Shown here: in pieces, positions 25,501-33,986 of the stretch
Position numbering within the stretch: position 1 is the first letter of the stretch
Layout of the letters: every line of letters starts with the position of its first letter
Origin: Physella acuta
Taxonomy: Eukaryota; Mollusca; Gastropoda; Physidae
Direction of reading: 5' to 3'
DNA length: 64,000 nucleotides
NCBI RefSeq assembly: GCF_028476545.1
Contig: NW_026732030.1
Location: forward strand, 62,001 to 126,000
The notes under the pieces: model-generated
Seen by the model: the letters and a program-made list of their open reading frames with translations, nothing else
Told to the model about the DNA's origin: nothing
Databases searched by the model: none
Program-made: the position numbers and the translations under genes

Positions 25501-26097
25501 ATTATTACATTAAGAAAGCATTTCAGAAAGGCGTTTAAGATTTCATTTTATATCAATGGACTGAGCTAATGAGTATGTTACCATTGTAGGCACTTGGAGT
25601 AGCTAGTAATAGATCAAGTTACCAACAGCTTATGTTGGCTCCTGTGTCCTGGAGTTTTTCGTCCTAAAAACATTGTCCAGGAGACAGCCCTATTTGTATT
25701 TAGTGTTATCTTATTTTCTACAAACCTTTTGATTTTATCTTTAGTTATTGGATAAGCTAGGAGAATATCATCAAATCCATTGTCTGCATAGAACTCAGCT
25801 TCCGCAAGTGTTGAAACTGCTATGCAGCGCTTTGCTCCATCAGTCTGGAGAATAGCTCCTTCACTGAAGTATACAAATATATTTATTGGTTTATTTAAGA
25901 ACATATTATATACACAAAACTTTAAGTTTTAAAATTGATTCTCACATAGTCTTGTGTGTCTTTGTGTGGGGTCGAAGTTGAAGATTCAATTTTTTGCATG
26001 TATCTATCATATGCTGGCAATTTTCTTTCACTTTGTCAATATCCACAAGAAAGCATGGTGTTGAAAGTTCACTTATTTTTATGTTCATTTCTGTCAT
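22561..26097 (-). CDS. D-serine dehydratase / D-threonine aldolase-like PLP enzyme, 378 aa, 8 exons
   Basis: Exons: 26097-25946, 25863-25726, 25269-25121, 24731-24551, 24328-24201, 23754-23562, 23256-23151, 22650-22561. All introns are GT-AG and phases agree, summing to 1137 nt. The family (fold-type III, alanine-racemase-like barrel) uses PLP and zinc to dehydrate D-serine or D-threo-3-hydroxyaspartate to an oxoacid plus ammonia; some members are D-threonine aldolases. Residues 42-49 are RPHTKTHK with Lys46 the expected PLP lysine. [11 protein letters not shown] and the LHCGDSY block follow in the barrel. The C-terminal zinc pair is His349-x-Cys351 (PYHSC), and the protein ends VRGW. Length matches animal members. 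An acceptor-like ttctgttcacag lies 9 nt before the ATG, suggesting a non-coding first exon. The exon 4/5 junction was chosen by phase (donor gt at 24550-24549). Substrate cannot be fixed from sequence. Confidence 0.93.
25287..25555 (-). repeat. Tandem duplication of ~135 bp in intron 2 of the dehydratase gene
   Basis: Two copies (about 25287-25423 and 25427-25555) share gtcaattaaaataa, gacaaatacaaa, a taccttga...ttggt block and aaggcgtttaagatttcatt. Several substitutions separate them. It is intronic and has no evident role. Confidence 0.85.
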
Positions 26098-26246
26098 TGA
26101 TGGAACTGTGAACAGAAAATTTGTAATTAAAATATAAAAAATTCAACGCTCAACACTATGAAGTAGATTTTATCTACCCTCCATATCAGCATGTTATCAC
26201 TGCCTTCACTAGGTTGAGTGCAGTAACAATTTTGCATTTTTTGTTT

Positions 26247-26639
26247 GGGGTGGTCCATAAATGACGTCACACTCATAGGGGGGTCCGTAATTTTGTGACG
26301 GTGTGTGATGAGGAAAGGAGGTTCAGATGGTGCGACGTCACACTTATGCATTATAAAAAAGCAATGGTGGAAAACGGAATTTTAGCTGTTATTTCGCGTT
26401 TTAGGAATTGATTAAAATACTCTATTTCGACTGGGTTCAGACAAAATTTTGGAAAAATATCAATGTTTTAGGAAAAATTCATCTGAAATTTAGAGGGGGG
26501 GGGGGGGGGTTGTAGGCTGAAGTGTGACGTCATTTCAGGAGGGGGGGGGGTCTGGCTTTTTGTGACGATGTGTGACGGAGTAGAGGGGGGGGGGGTAAAA
26601 ATCTTCAAAAAAGTGTAACGTCATTTATGGATGACCCCC
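26247..26639. mobile_element. MITE of the ggggtcatccataaa family
   Basis: The left end is ggggtggtccataaatgacg and the reversed right end is gggggtcatccataaatgac. The tgacgtcaca word is repeated inside, and there are internal G-runs. The interior carries a second inverted module (gtgtgacgtcatttcaggag near 26522). It sits about 150 bp upstream of the dehydratase start codon, so it may lie in its promoter. No ORF; superfamily not assigned. Confidence 0.75.
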
Positions 26640-27330
26640 TAGGCCCTAGGGCAGGCGTAAAATTATTAGGATACCAATTATTAATTTTATTACGCCTAGG
26701 CCTAAATATTTTTGACTAGATTCTAGATCTAGATCTAAAATTCTAAATTCTAGAAATCTAGATTCTAGATCTAGATATCTAATCTAGATCTAGAGATTAT
26801 AATACTAATACTAGATCTAGATCTAATAACTAATAGAGTAATATAGACTAATAGAAGATCTAGGCCTACCTAGTCCTATAACTATCTATAGTGATAGTCT
26901 ATAGAATGTAGATCTATAAATCTCGATCTAGATCTAATTATTTCTAATAGAAAAGATGGTGTGTCTTTTAATAATTATATGATATATCAGTATACTCATC
27001 AATGTAGATCTAATCTAGATCTAGATCTGAAATAAAAATAAATAATATCACTACAGCTTTAAATTTGGTCTGCTTGATTCCTGAACTTCTTCACCTAGAT
27101 TTACATGTCAAAGGTCAAAGTTTAACCTCATAGTCGCTAGTTAAATCAAAGTTAGACAACCTCTGAATTTTTTTCTTTTCTTCCAAAATTGTTATTTCTA
27201 GAATTCAGGAGCAGAATCTAAATCTAGATCTAGATCTAGTTTGTAAAAAAAGCGTAAAAATAGGAGAAAGACCTAGATTCATCTAGATTTATTAAAACTC
27301 ACAAAAGTAGAGATAAAATTCGAAAAAGTC
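26640..27330. repeat. TAGATC-rich low-complexity DNA
   Basis: There are repeated ctagatctagatctag words, with scattered taggccta, between 26640 and 27290. The same word usage recurs at 40010-40260. There is no gene and no regular period. Confidence 0.8.
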
Positions 27331-27837
27331 ATGGGAAGCAATCGCTCCCGGTTTACTTCGCAGAAGAATTCGATGGGTTATTTCCCTTAGCTCAACAAGT
27401 TACATTTGTCAACATGAAAAATGTCACTTCCCATCATTTTTTTTTTTCCCCACGTTTTCTTTAACTTGCTTTCTCTGTTTGTTTGTCTTTCCAATCAAAT
27501 CTTGCGATCGAAATTTCTGGCACTTCCCAGTTAGCTAGCGCGCTGAAATTTTCAGGGAAGCTTTCTTTTGGATGACCATAGAATATGCAATTGTTATTAT
27601 TACTAAATTTATCAATGGAAACATTTTATTGAGCATTTCAGACCGCTATATAATCTATATATATAATTCTCCTCTGCGAGCCATTTGAAAAAAAACCAGC
27701 GACGCGTAGCTAGCCTCTCTCTTGCCGCGCGCAGTGAAGCGAACGATCCCACTTCGCGACAGGCTTAGGGGCAGATAATTTAGTTTTAACCGACTTTAAA
27801 GTTACAGGAGATAACTATTACCACTGGTGGCCAGTGT

Positions 27838-28021
27838 GGGGGAGACGATATGGTCGAGTGGTTGGGCACACGATTGCTATCCCACTCGACACGGGTTCAA
27901 ATCTATGTGTTCTAGTCAGTAACGTATTCACACAACGTGTTTTTTACGAGTTGTCTTTTTACGAGTTGTCTTTTTACGAGTTGTCTTTTTACGAGTTGTC
28001 TTCGTTTACCCAAAAAAAAAA
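27838..28021 (+). mobile_element. tRNA-Ser-like SINE, copy 1
   Basis: The head resembles tRNA-Ser(GCT): gacgatatggtcgagtggtt (A-box region) from 27844, gattgctatc with GCT at the anticodon position, and cacgggttcaaatc (B box) ending at about 27903. A body follows, with four tttttacgagttgtc units (15-16 bp, 27950-28003), then ttcgtttaccc and an A-tract of 11. It has pol III promoter boxes and an A-tail, as expected for a SINE. Confidence 0.65.
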
Positions 28022-28101
28022 AGGAAAAGATAAAATCGATAGCAAGATTTTAATGCAAACAAACAGACAAAGACTAAAAAGTAGAAAATAATAATCATTA
28101 A

Positions 28102-28338
28102 ATAAAATACTTAAAAAAAACTTTTTAAAAAAACCACGTTTTTCTTGTGGACTAAAAAGTAGAAAATAAATTTTCATACATTTGATGACAAAAAACGTGG
28201 GTACGTTCACCATCAAATTTCCCGACACATCTGCCCGACCCACGTTTTTTGTCATCAAATGTATGAACATTTATTTTCTACTTTTTAGTCCACAAGAAAA
28301 ACGTGGTTTTTTAAAAAAGTTTTTTTTAAGTATTTTAT
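28102..28338. repeat. Palindrome P1a (101-bp arms, 35-bp loop)
   Basis: Left arm 28102-28202 and right arm 28238-28338 are reverse complements with about three mismatches. Each arm runs: AT-rich outer part, ccacgttttt, V1 (cttgtgg), actaaaaagtagaaaataaa, V2 (ttttcatacatttgatgac), aaaaaacgtgggt. The loop is the acgttcacc...tgcccg block shared by all P1 copies. It would form a long DNA cruciform or, if transcribed, a hairpin RNA. Confidence 0.95.
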
Positions 28339-28479
28339 TTTCTCCTTTTTAGTCCGTTGCTACACATGAAAAACGTTGTTTTTAAAAAAGTTTTTTATAT
28401 AGTTTATTTGCTACTATATCTAATGACTTGATTAAGTATGACTTGACTAAGTGTTTATAAATACACGGACTAAAAATCT

Positions 28480-28550
28480 TGAGCGACCAGGATTCGAACC
28501 TGGGTTGTCGCGGCCACAACGCGAAGTACTAACCACTATACGATCACGGC
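28480..28550 (-). tRNA. tRNA-His(GTG)-like sequence, copy 1 (pseudo-tRNA)
   Basis: Read on minus, it shows gccgtga, A box tcgtatagtgg, a 5-bp anticodon stem (tcgcg/cgcga) with loop ttGTGgc, a 5-bp T stem (ccagg/cctgg) and B box ggttcgaatcc. The 3' acceptor strand is tcgctca instead of the tcacggc that would pair, leaving about four of seven pairs. All three copies in the window are identical over 71 nt. The context is a mobile unit, so a tRNA-derived module is more likely than a working tRNA gene. Confidence 0.7.
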
Positions 28551-28846
28551 CAGCGCGCTCACATCGATTGGGGCCGAAGTAACTGTGCCAATAGGCCTCC
28601 AGTCTTGTCGGTATCTTTAGAAATCATGTCCTCAATTTTATGGTCCTTGGGGCGTAATTAAATTAAGCTAATTACGGTCTCTAATTGCTAGTTTTTATGA
28701 TTGCATCTGAAATTGTTAGGCGAAAGTAGCCTACATGCCAAATTTCAGATCTATTGAGCAATCAGAAGTGGGCTAATTTTCGATGTCAATTTTAACAACA
28801 AACAAACAAATCCACAAACGCGAAGCTGAGTTAAGAAAAACGTGTT

Positions 28847-29178
28847 AAAAAGTTTTAAAAAACCCACGTTTTCTGATTGAACCAAAAAGTAGAAAATAAA
28901 TGCTATACATCACAATAATGCAAGCGATCACTCTACTATAAGCGATCAAAAACGTGGGGCGCCGTGATTTTCTTAAAGTTTCTAATACTGTTGACTCTCT
29001 ACAAGCTCCCTAATAAAAGTCAATAGTATTATCTAATCAATAGTAATATAACTTTTACTTCGGCGCCCCACGTTTTTGATCGCTTATAGTAGAGTGATCG
29101 CTTGCATTATTGTGATGTATAGCATTTATTTTCTACTTTTTAGTTCAATCAGAAAACGTGGGTTTTTAAAAACTTTTT
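28847..29178. repeat. Palindrome P2a (~118-bp arms, 96-bp loop)
   Basis: Left arm 28847-28964 and right arm 29061-29178 are near-perfect reverse complements. Differences are cc versus ct before aaaaagtagaaaata and small changes in the outer A/T runs. Arm order: cccacgtttt, V1 (ctgattgaa), c(t/c)aaaaagtagaaaataaa, V2 (tgctatacatcacaataatg then caagcgatcactctactata then agcgat), caaaaacgtggggcgccg. The loop (28965-29060) is AT-rich and in the opposite orientation to that of P2b. Confidence 0.95.
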
Positions 29179-29743
29179 TAATGATTATTATTCCCACGTT
29201 TTCTTTAACTTGCTTTCTCTGTCTTTCCAATCAAATCTTGCGATCGAAATTTCTGGCACTTCCCAGTTAGCTAGCGCGCTGAAATTTTCAGGGAAGCTTT
29301 CTTTTGGATGACCATAGAATATTCAATTGTTATTATTACTAAATTGATCAATGGAAACATTTTATTGAGCATTTTAGACCGCTATATAATCTATATATAT
29401 AATTCTCCTCTGCGAGCCATTAGAAAACAAGCTGCAAGCGCCTCCTTACAGTCCCCTCTCTTTCTCTCTACCACCCCACCCCACCCCCACATTGTCTGCT
29501 GAGCTGTGGTCACGTTAATGTTTACAAACCGTACAGCCAGGTTTAGTGACGGCTATTAGGGGCAGATAATTTAGTTTAAAACCGACTTTAAACTTACAGG
29601 AGGTAACTAAGAGGAGGCTGCTTTCACGGGGGGGGGGGGGGGGGGGGGGTCGGGGTTAGGGGAAAGGAGGGGGGTTAGTGTTTTAAAGCAAATATTTTCA
29701 GTGGCAGCATTGGTACTGTCGAATTCACAAATTATGAATTACT

Positions 29744-29820
29744 GAAAAGTAGAAAATAAATCAACTAAATAGCGGCGTATGATACGCCGCGGGTCGGCTC
29801 GTTGTAGTAAAAACGTGGGG
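29744..29820 (+). repeat. Single unpaired arm of the palindrome family
   Basis: It reads ctgaaaagtagaaaataaat, then a unique V2-like stretch, then aaaaacgtgggg, the same block order as one arm of P1 or P2, but no inverted partner follows. The V2 position holds its own small hairpin, gcggcgtat-g-atacgccgc (29772-29790). It is the only non-palindromic member seen. Confidence 0.65.
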
Positions 29821-29885
29821 AAAAAGGGACATAACCCAGTAACTGTAATTTGTGTACAAACAACCGTAACAACTGGTGGCCAGTA

Positions 29886-30053
29886 TGGGGGAGACGATAT
29901 GGTCGAGTGGTTGGGCACGCGATTGCTATCCCACTCAACACGGGTTCAAATGTGTTCTAATCAGTAACGTATTCACACAACGCGTTTTTTACGAGTTGTC
30001 TTTTTACGAGTTGTCTTTTTACGAGTTGTCTTCGTTTACCCAAAAAAAAAAAA
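29886..30053 (+). mobile_element. tRNA-Ser-like SINE, copy 2
   Basis: It has the same head (from 29893), B box and body as copy 1, with three rather than four acgagttgtc units. It ends ttcgtttaccc plus an A-tract of 12. A few substitutions and a short deletion after ttcaaat distinguish it. It was duplicated with the composite segment rather than inserted anew, since flanks are shared. Confidence 0.65.
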
Positions 30054-30055
30054 GT

Positions 30056-30358
30056 GAAAATAAAATACTTAAAAAAAACTTTTTAAAAAACCACGTTTTT
30101 CTTGTGGACTAAAAAGTAGAAAATAAATTTTTCTTTTGTGCTTCCTCGAGCTGTGCAAGTTCTTGTGATGACTGACAAAAAACGTGGGTACGTTCACCAT
30201 CAAATTTCCCGACCCATCTGCCCGACCCACGTTTTTTGTCAGTCATCACAAGAACTTGCACAGCTCGAGGAAGCACAAAAGAAAAATTTATTTTCTACTT
30301 TTTAGTCCACAAGAAAAACGTGGTTTTTTAAAAAGTTTTTTTTAAGTATTTTATTTTC
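30056..30358. repeat. Palindrome P1b (134-bp perfect arms, 35-bp loop)
   Basis: Arms 30056-30189 and 30225-30358 are perfect reverse complements over 134 bp as read here. The constant blocks equal those of P1a, but V2 is a wholly different ~45-bp stretch (ttcttttgtgcttcctcgag then ctgtgcaagttcttgtgatg then actgac). The loop 30190-30224 matches the other P1 loops. V2 differs from P1a and P1c in both arms together, so complementarity was restored after change. Confidence 0.97.
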
Positions 30359-30497
30359 TCCTTTTTAGTCCGTTGCTACACATGAAAAACGTGGTTTTTA
30401 AAAAAGTTTTTTATATAGTTTATTTTCTACTTTATCTAATGACTTGATTAAGTATGACTTTACTAAGTGTTTATAAATACACGGACTAAAAAAATCT

Positions 30498-30568
30498 TGA
30501 GCGACCAGGATTCGAACCTGGGTTGTCGCGGCCACAACGCGAAGTACTAACCACTATACGATCACGGC
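30498..30568 (-). tRNA. tRNA-His(GTG)-like sequence, copy 2 (pseudo-tRNA)
   Basis: It is identical over 71 nt to 28480-28550, with intact A and B boxes, GTG anticodon and the same unpaired acceptor stem. It is followed on minus by a T-run after agat, a pol III terminator-like signal. Confidence 0.7.
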
Positions 30569-30933
30569 CAGCGCGCTCACATCGATTGGGGCCGAAGTAA
30601 CTGTGTCAATAAGCCTACAGTCTTGTCGGTATCTTTAGAAATCATGTCCTCAATTTTATGGTCCTTGGGGCGTAATTAAATTAAGCTAATTACGGTCTCT
30701 AATTTCTAGTTTTTATGATTGCATCTGAAATTGTTAGGCGAAAGTAGCCTGTATGCCAAATTTCAGATCTCAAGAGCAATCAGAAGTGGGCTAATTTTCG
30801 ATGTCAATTTTAACAACAAACATCCAAACAACCAAACAAACAAACGCGAAGCTGAGTTAAGAAAAACGTGTTTAAGATAAAATCGATAGCAAGATTTTAA
30901 TGCAAACAAACAGACAAAGACTAAAAACTAGAA

Positions 30934-31293
30934 AATAATAATCATTAAAAAAGTTTTAAAAAACCCACGTTTTCTGATTGAACTAAAAAGTAGAAAATAA
31001 ATACTATACATCACAATAATGCAAGCGATCACTCTACTATAAGCGATGAAAAACGTGGGGCGCCGAAGTAAAAGTTATATTACTATTGATTAGATAATAC
31101 TACTGACTTTTATTAGGGAGCTTGTAGAGAGTCAACAGTATTAGAAACTGTAAGAAAATCACGGCGCCCCACGTTTTTCATCGCTTATAGTAGAGTGATC
31201 GCTTGCATTATTGTGATGTATAGTATTTATTTTCTACTTTTTAGTTCAATCAGAAAACGTGGGTTTTTTAAAACTTTTTTAATGATTATTATT
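30934..31293. repeat. Palindrome P2b (132-bp perfect arms, 96-bp loop)
   Basis: Arms 30934-31065 and 31162-31293 are perfect reverse complements as read. They extend further out than P2a (aataataatcatt). The loop 31066-31161 is the reverse complement of the P2a loop with about two substitutions, although both palindromes sit in the same orientation relative to the conserved tRNA-His-linked block. V2 differs from P2a at two positions, in both arms (atactata for atgctata; gatga for gatca). Confidence 0.97.
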
Positions 31294-31374
31294 ATTTTGG
31301 TTAGAATTTAGAAAACTTGTGTACAGGGTTGAACAGTTCTGAAAATATGTAGTGTTGTTTATTTAAGGAATATT

Positions 31375-31887
31375 TGTTTTTTAATTATTGACACCCCCCC
31401 CCCCCCCCCCAAAAAAAAAATAAAGGAAATTCCTGACAAAGTAGTTTCAGGTTTTTTGCAGGTGGATGTTTGAGATTAATATAATAAAATTTAGAAATCA
31501 ATGGTTAAAGATTTTTAAAATATAGTTTGAAAACAAAAAGAAGACCATTTAAAAATAGAAGAATTTAAATTTCTGAGTATTGACATTTTTAGCACTTTTA
31601 TTCTTCTAACTATTGAAGGAAAAATAAGTAAATAAATACTTTATTTTATTAGTTTGTTTCTGTGTAATTTGTTTTTTAAAAATACAAATTTTAAACCTTA
31701 AGGTAAACCCACACAAACACAATAAAACAAAAAAATGACATTATTTTCAACATCAATATTTATTTTTGAAATATATTACATATTATGATAATACTCAACA
31801 ATTTGATTTTCAAATTCAGTAGTGCAGTTTTTTATTTTAAAGCACACACTAAATGCCCATATGACAGTCTACTTAAGTCCATCTATA
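31375..31887. other. AT-rich intergenic DNA
   Basis: A C-run of about 17 followed by A-tracts lies at 31392-31422. The remainder is AT-rich with no coding signal. Confidence 0.5.
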
Positions 31888-33695
31888 CAGGGTTCGTACT
31901 GCTTTTTGAAAATGAAATTCCAGACTTTTTCCAGACATTTTCCAGACTTTTTTGGAAAAATTCCAGACTTTAGACAGATAATGTGTTAGCGAATAATTTT
32001 TTTAAATGATGCACTATTTGTACTGTCATTATAATTACTTATACTAAATTGACATTTATTTTAGGCAATTGAGCTATATTCATAGTGAACTTTCTCTAGC
32101 CGAATTGACTGAAAATCACTTTTCAAAGTTTGCCTACTCCACCCTACCTAAAATTTTAACAATTAAAAAATTGATTAAAATGATGCAACTATTTTGTTTC
32201 CAACATTAGACTTATGTAATCTGTTCCTGATCTAATTGCTTATGTTTTCAATTAAACTATCATTAAAATGGTATTACATAATAGTGAGAGTTAATTACTT
32301 TAAAGAATAATAATGTAATGTATTAATTTAGGTCTGCTCTTGTTAAGTAGCTTATAGGCTACGCACATCATTCACTGTTTGTGCTTATAGTAATAGCTGA
32401 GAAACGGGTCTACAATAAAAAAAATTGCCGGTACCCTCCCCCCTCCCCCCACAGACATGGTGAAGCGGTCACTGTGAGGTCATAGTGGTCTAGACTTCAG
32501 TATAACATGAACTGTGCTGTGACTTATACCCCCTCCCCCACCCTACTTACCAAGCAGTACCAACTACCAACTTGGGGTCACGGTGAGTTCACACAAGTGA
32601 CCGATGTTGCAAGGAGGGGCGGGGTAGTCTAACTTTAATCGTCAGCATTTGCAAAGATATTAAAAATAGTTTAATGGAAGGTGAATTAAAATTAAAGGGG
32701 TCATCCATTTATGACGTACACATGGAGGGGGGAAGGGGTCGGAAGATTTTGTGATTACATTCTAAAACAAACATAAAACGTGTATCTTGCGAGTAGAAAG
32801 TAAAATTAAGACTACTGTGCTGGTGTTTTAAAAACCATCGCAGCGTGTAAATAAAACACGGTATTTATATCTACCCCAACATTATTGCAAGAACGTGTCG
32901 TCACACTTTATAAAACCCTCCTCCCGACTTTCCGGAGTGTGACGTCATTTATGGACGACTCCTAAATAAAAATAGTACCTCTTTGTTAAGCTGAAGCAAA
33001 CAGAAATACAGGTATGAACCCAAGGAGGCCTTGCGACTTATTAATCTTATAAATGTTAATATTAATCCAAAGAAGTGAACGCGTGTGGACAGAGGGCGGG
33101 GGGGGGGGGGGGGAAGGGGAAAGGGGGTGGGTCTAAAATCGGAAAAATTGTTGTAAGTCATAAACGGATGACGCCTTACAGACTGATACATTATATCTAA
33201 ACTACCACTCACTCATCTCCCCCATAACTTTTGTTAACGATGAAAAAATAGCGGGTAAAATCGAGAGCCTAACAATCATGACGGCGATCATTCTTTCATT
33301 AAATGACAATTGTACGTACTTGTAACACATTCATACGGTTAGTCGTGCCACAAAATATCTCTTCCCTCCCTTCCCCTCTTCTCCCAATGACGTAGTAACT
33401 GAGCATCCGTCTTTTTTCTGCAAACCAGCGGAAAAACGTCACAGCACAGTGTAAACCCGCGCGATAGCGCGGGGAAAAAAATTGGAGTAAATTCACTTAA
33501 AAAAAAACATTTTTTTTTAAAGTTGGAAAATATGGACTACGAAGTTTTGTTTCTAAAACTAGATTCCAGACTTTTTCCAGACTTTTAAAAAATCCTGCCC
33601 AAAAACTAGCGATTTTCCAGACTTTTTAAAGTCTTAAATTCACTTTTCTAAATTCAAGACTTTTTCCAGACTTTCCAGACTGCGTACGAACCCTG
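31888..33695. mobile_element. Non-autonomous DNA transposon with 12-bp inverted ends
   Basis: The element is 1808 bp, with termini cagggttcgtac (31888-31899) and gtacgaaccctg (33684-33695). It is flanked by tctata on both sides (31882-31887, 33696-33701). Subterminal DNA at both ends is packed with ttccagactttttccagac motifs, probable transposase binding repeats. The interior has no transposase frame and hosts a nested MITE at 32697-32962. The ends and subterminal repeats are hAT-like, but the 6-bp duplication is shorter than the usual 8, so the superfamily is uncertain. Confidence 0.75.
32697..32962. mobile_element. Nested MITE of the ggggtcatccataaa family
   Basis: The left end is ggggtcatccatttatgacg and the reversed right end ggagtcgtccataaatgacg, with shared tgacgtcac words. 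It lies inside the 31888-33695 transposon and so is younger than that insertion, or was carried with it. A further G-run and gtcataaacggatgacgcc fragment lies near 33100-33175. Confidence 0.65.
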
Positions 33696-33823
33696 TCTAT
33701 AGCACTACTTGTCATCCCTGATCATGGTTATGGCAGCAACTCAAGGTTCCCAGAAAAATGAACGCAAGTACAAACACATTATACTATTACACTTTAATTT
33801 TGCCATATTTTGTGGAAGAATGT

Positions 33824-33829
33824 TTTATT
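33824..33829 (-). promoter_or_regulatory. Poly(A) signal for AFG2B
   Basis: AATAAA on minus lies about 160 nt after the AFG2B stop codon at 33987. It is the first canonical signal downstream. Confidence 0.6.
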
Positions 33830-33986
33830 ATGTTTCAATGTACATGTAATCATTCTTTACTGAAATCTTTAAATCAATGGTCAATGTGGAGAATATTATT
33901 CCCTTACGCACATTTTTGTGGACAGTTTTCTTTTGGGCATTTTCCTGTTTGTGCATCCTTCCGGTCACCCTTGACCAAAACACTCA

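Larger units (their letters stand above)
27457..29192. repeat. Composite segment, copy 1 of a tandem duplication
   Basis: Order from the left: cacgttttctttaacttgc block (27457-27700), diverged stretch, ggggcagataatttag block, tRNA-Ser-like SINE, palindrome P1a, tRNA-His-like sequence (minus), conserved ~290-bp block, palindrome P2a. The same order recurs at 29193-31293, starting with an identical cacgttttctttaacttgct. The copies differ by an insertion at about 29610-29870, a replaced stretch at about 27690-27765 versus 29428-29563, and a moved block of ~70 bp (28028-28100 versus 30876-30946). Confidence 0.85.
29193..31293. repeat. Composite segment, copy 2 of the tandem duplication
   Basis: This is the second copy of 27457-29192: cacgttttctttaacttgct block (29193-29427), ggggcagataatttag (29565), a G-run insertion with a half-palindrome (29610-29870), SINE copy 2, palindrome P1b, tRNA-His-like copy 2, conserved block (30570-30868), the moved block, and palindrome P2b. 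Identity is high in the shared blocks, so the duplication is recent relative to the neighbouring MITEs. Confidence 0.85.

Noticed and set aside
28028-31300. Assembly fold-back artefact as the cause of all palindromes
   Set aside because: Five copies with different V2 sequences, two loop types and a distant third unit at 47.7 kb are hard to explain by one artefact. It remains a check to run on raw reads.
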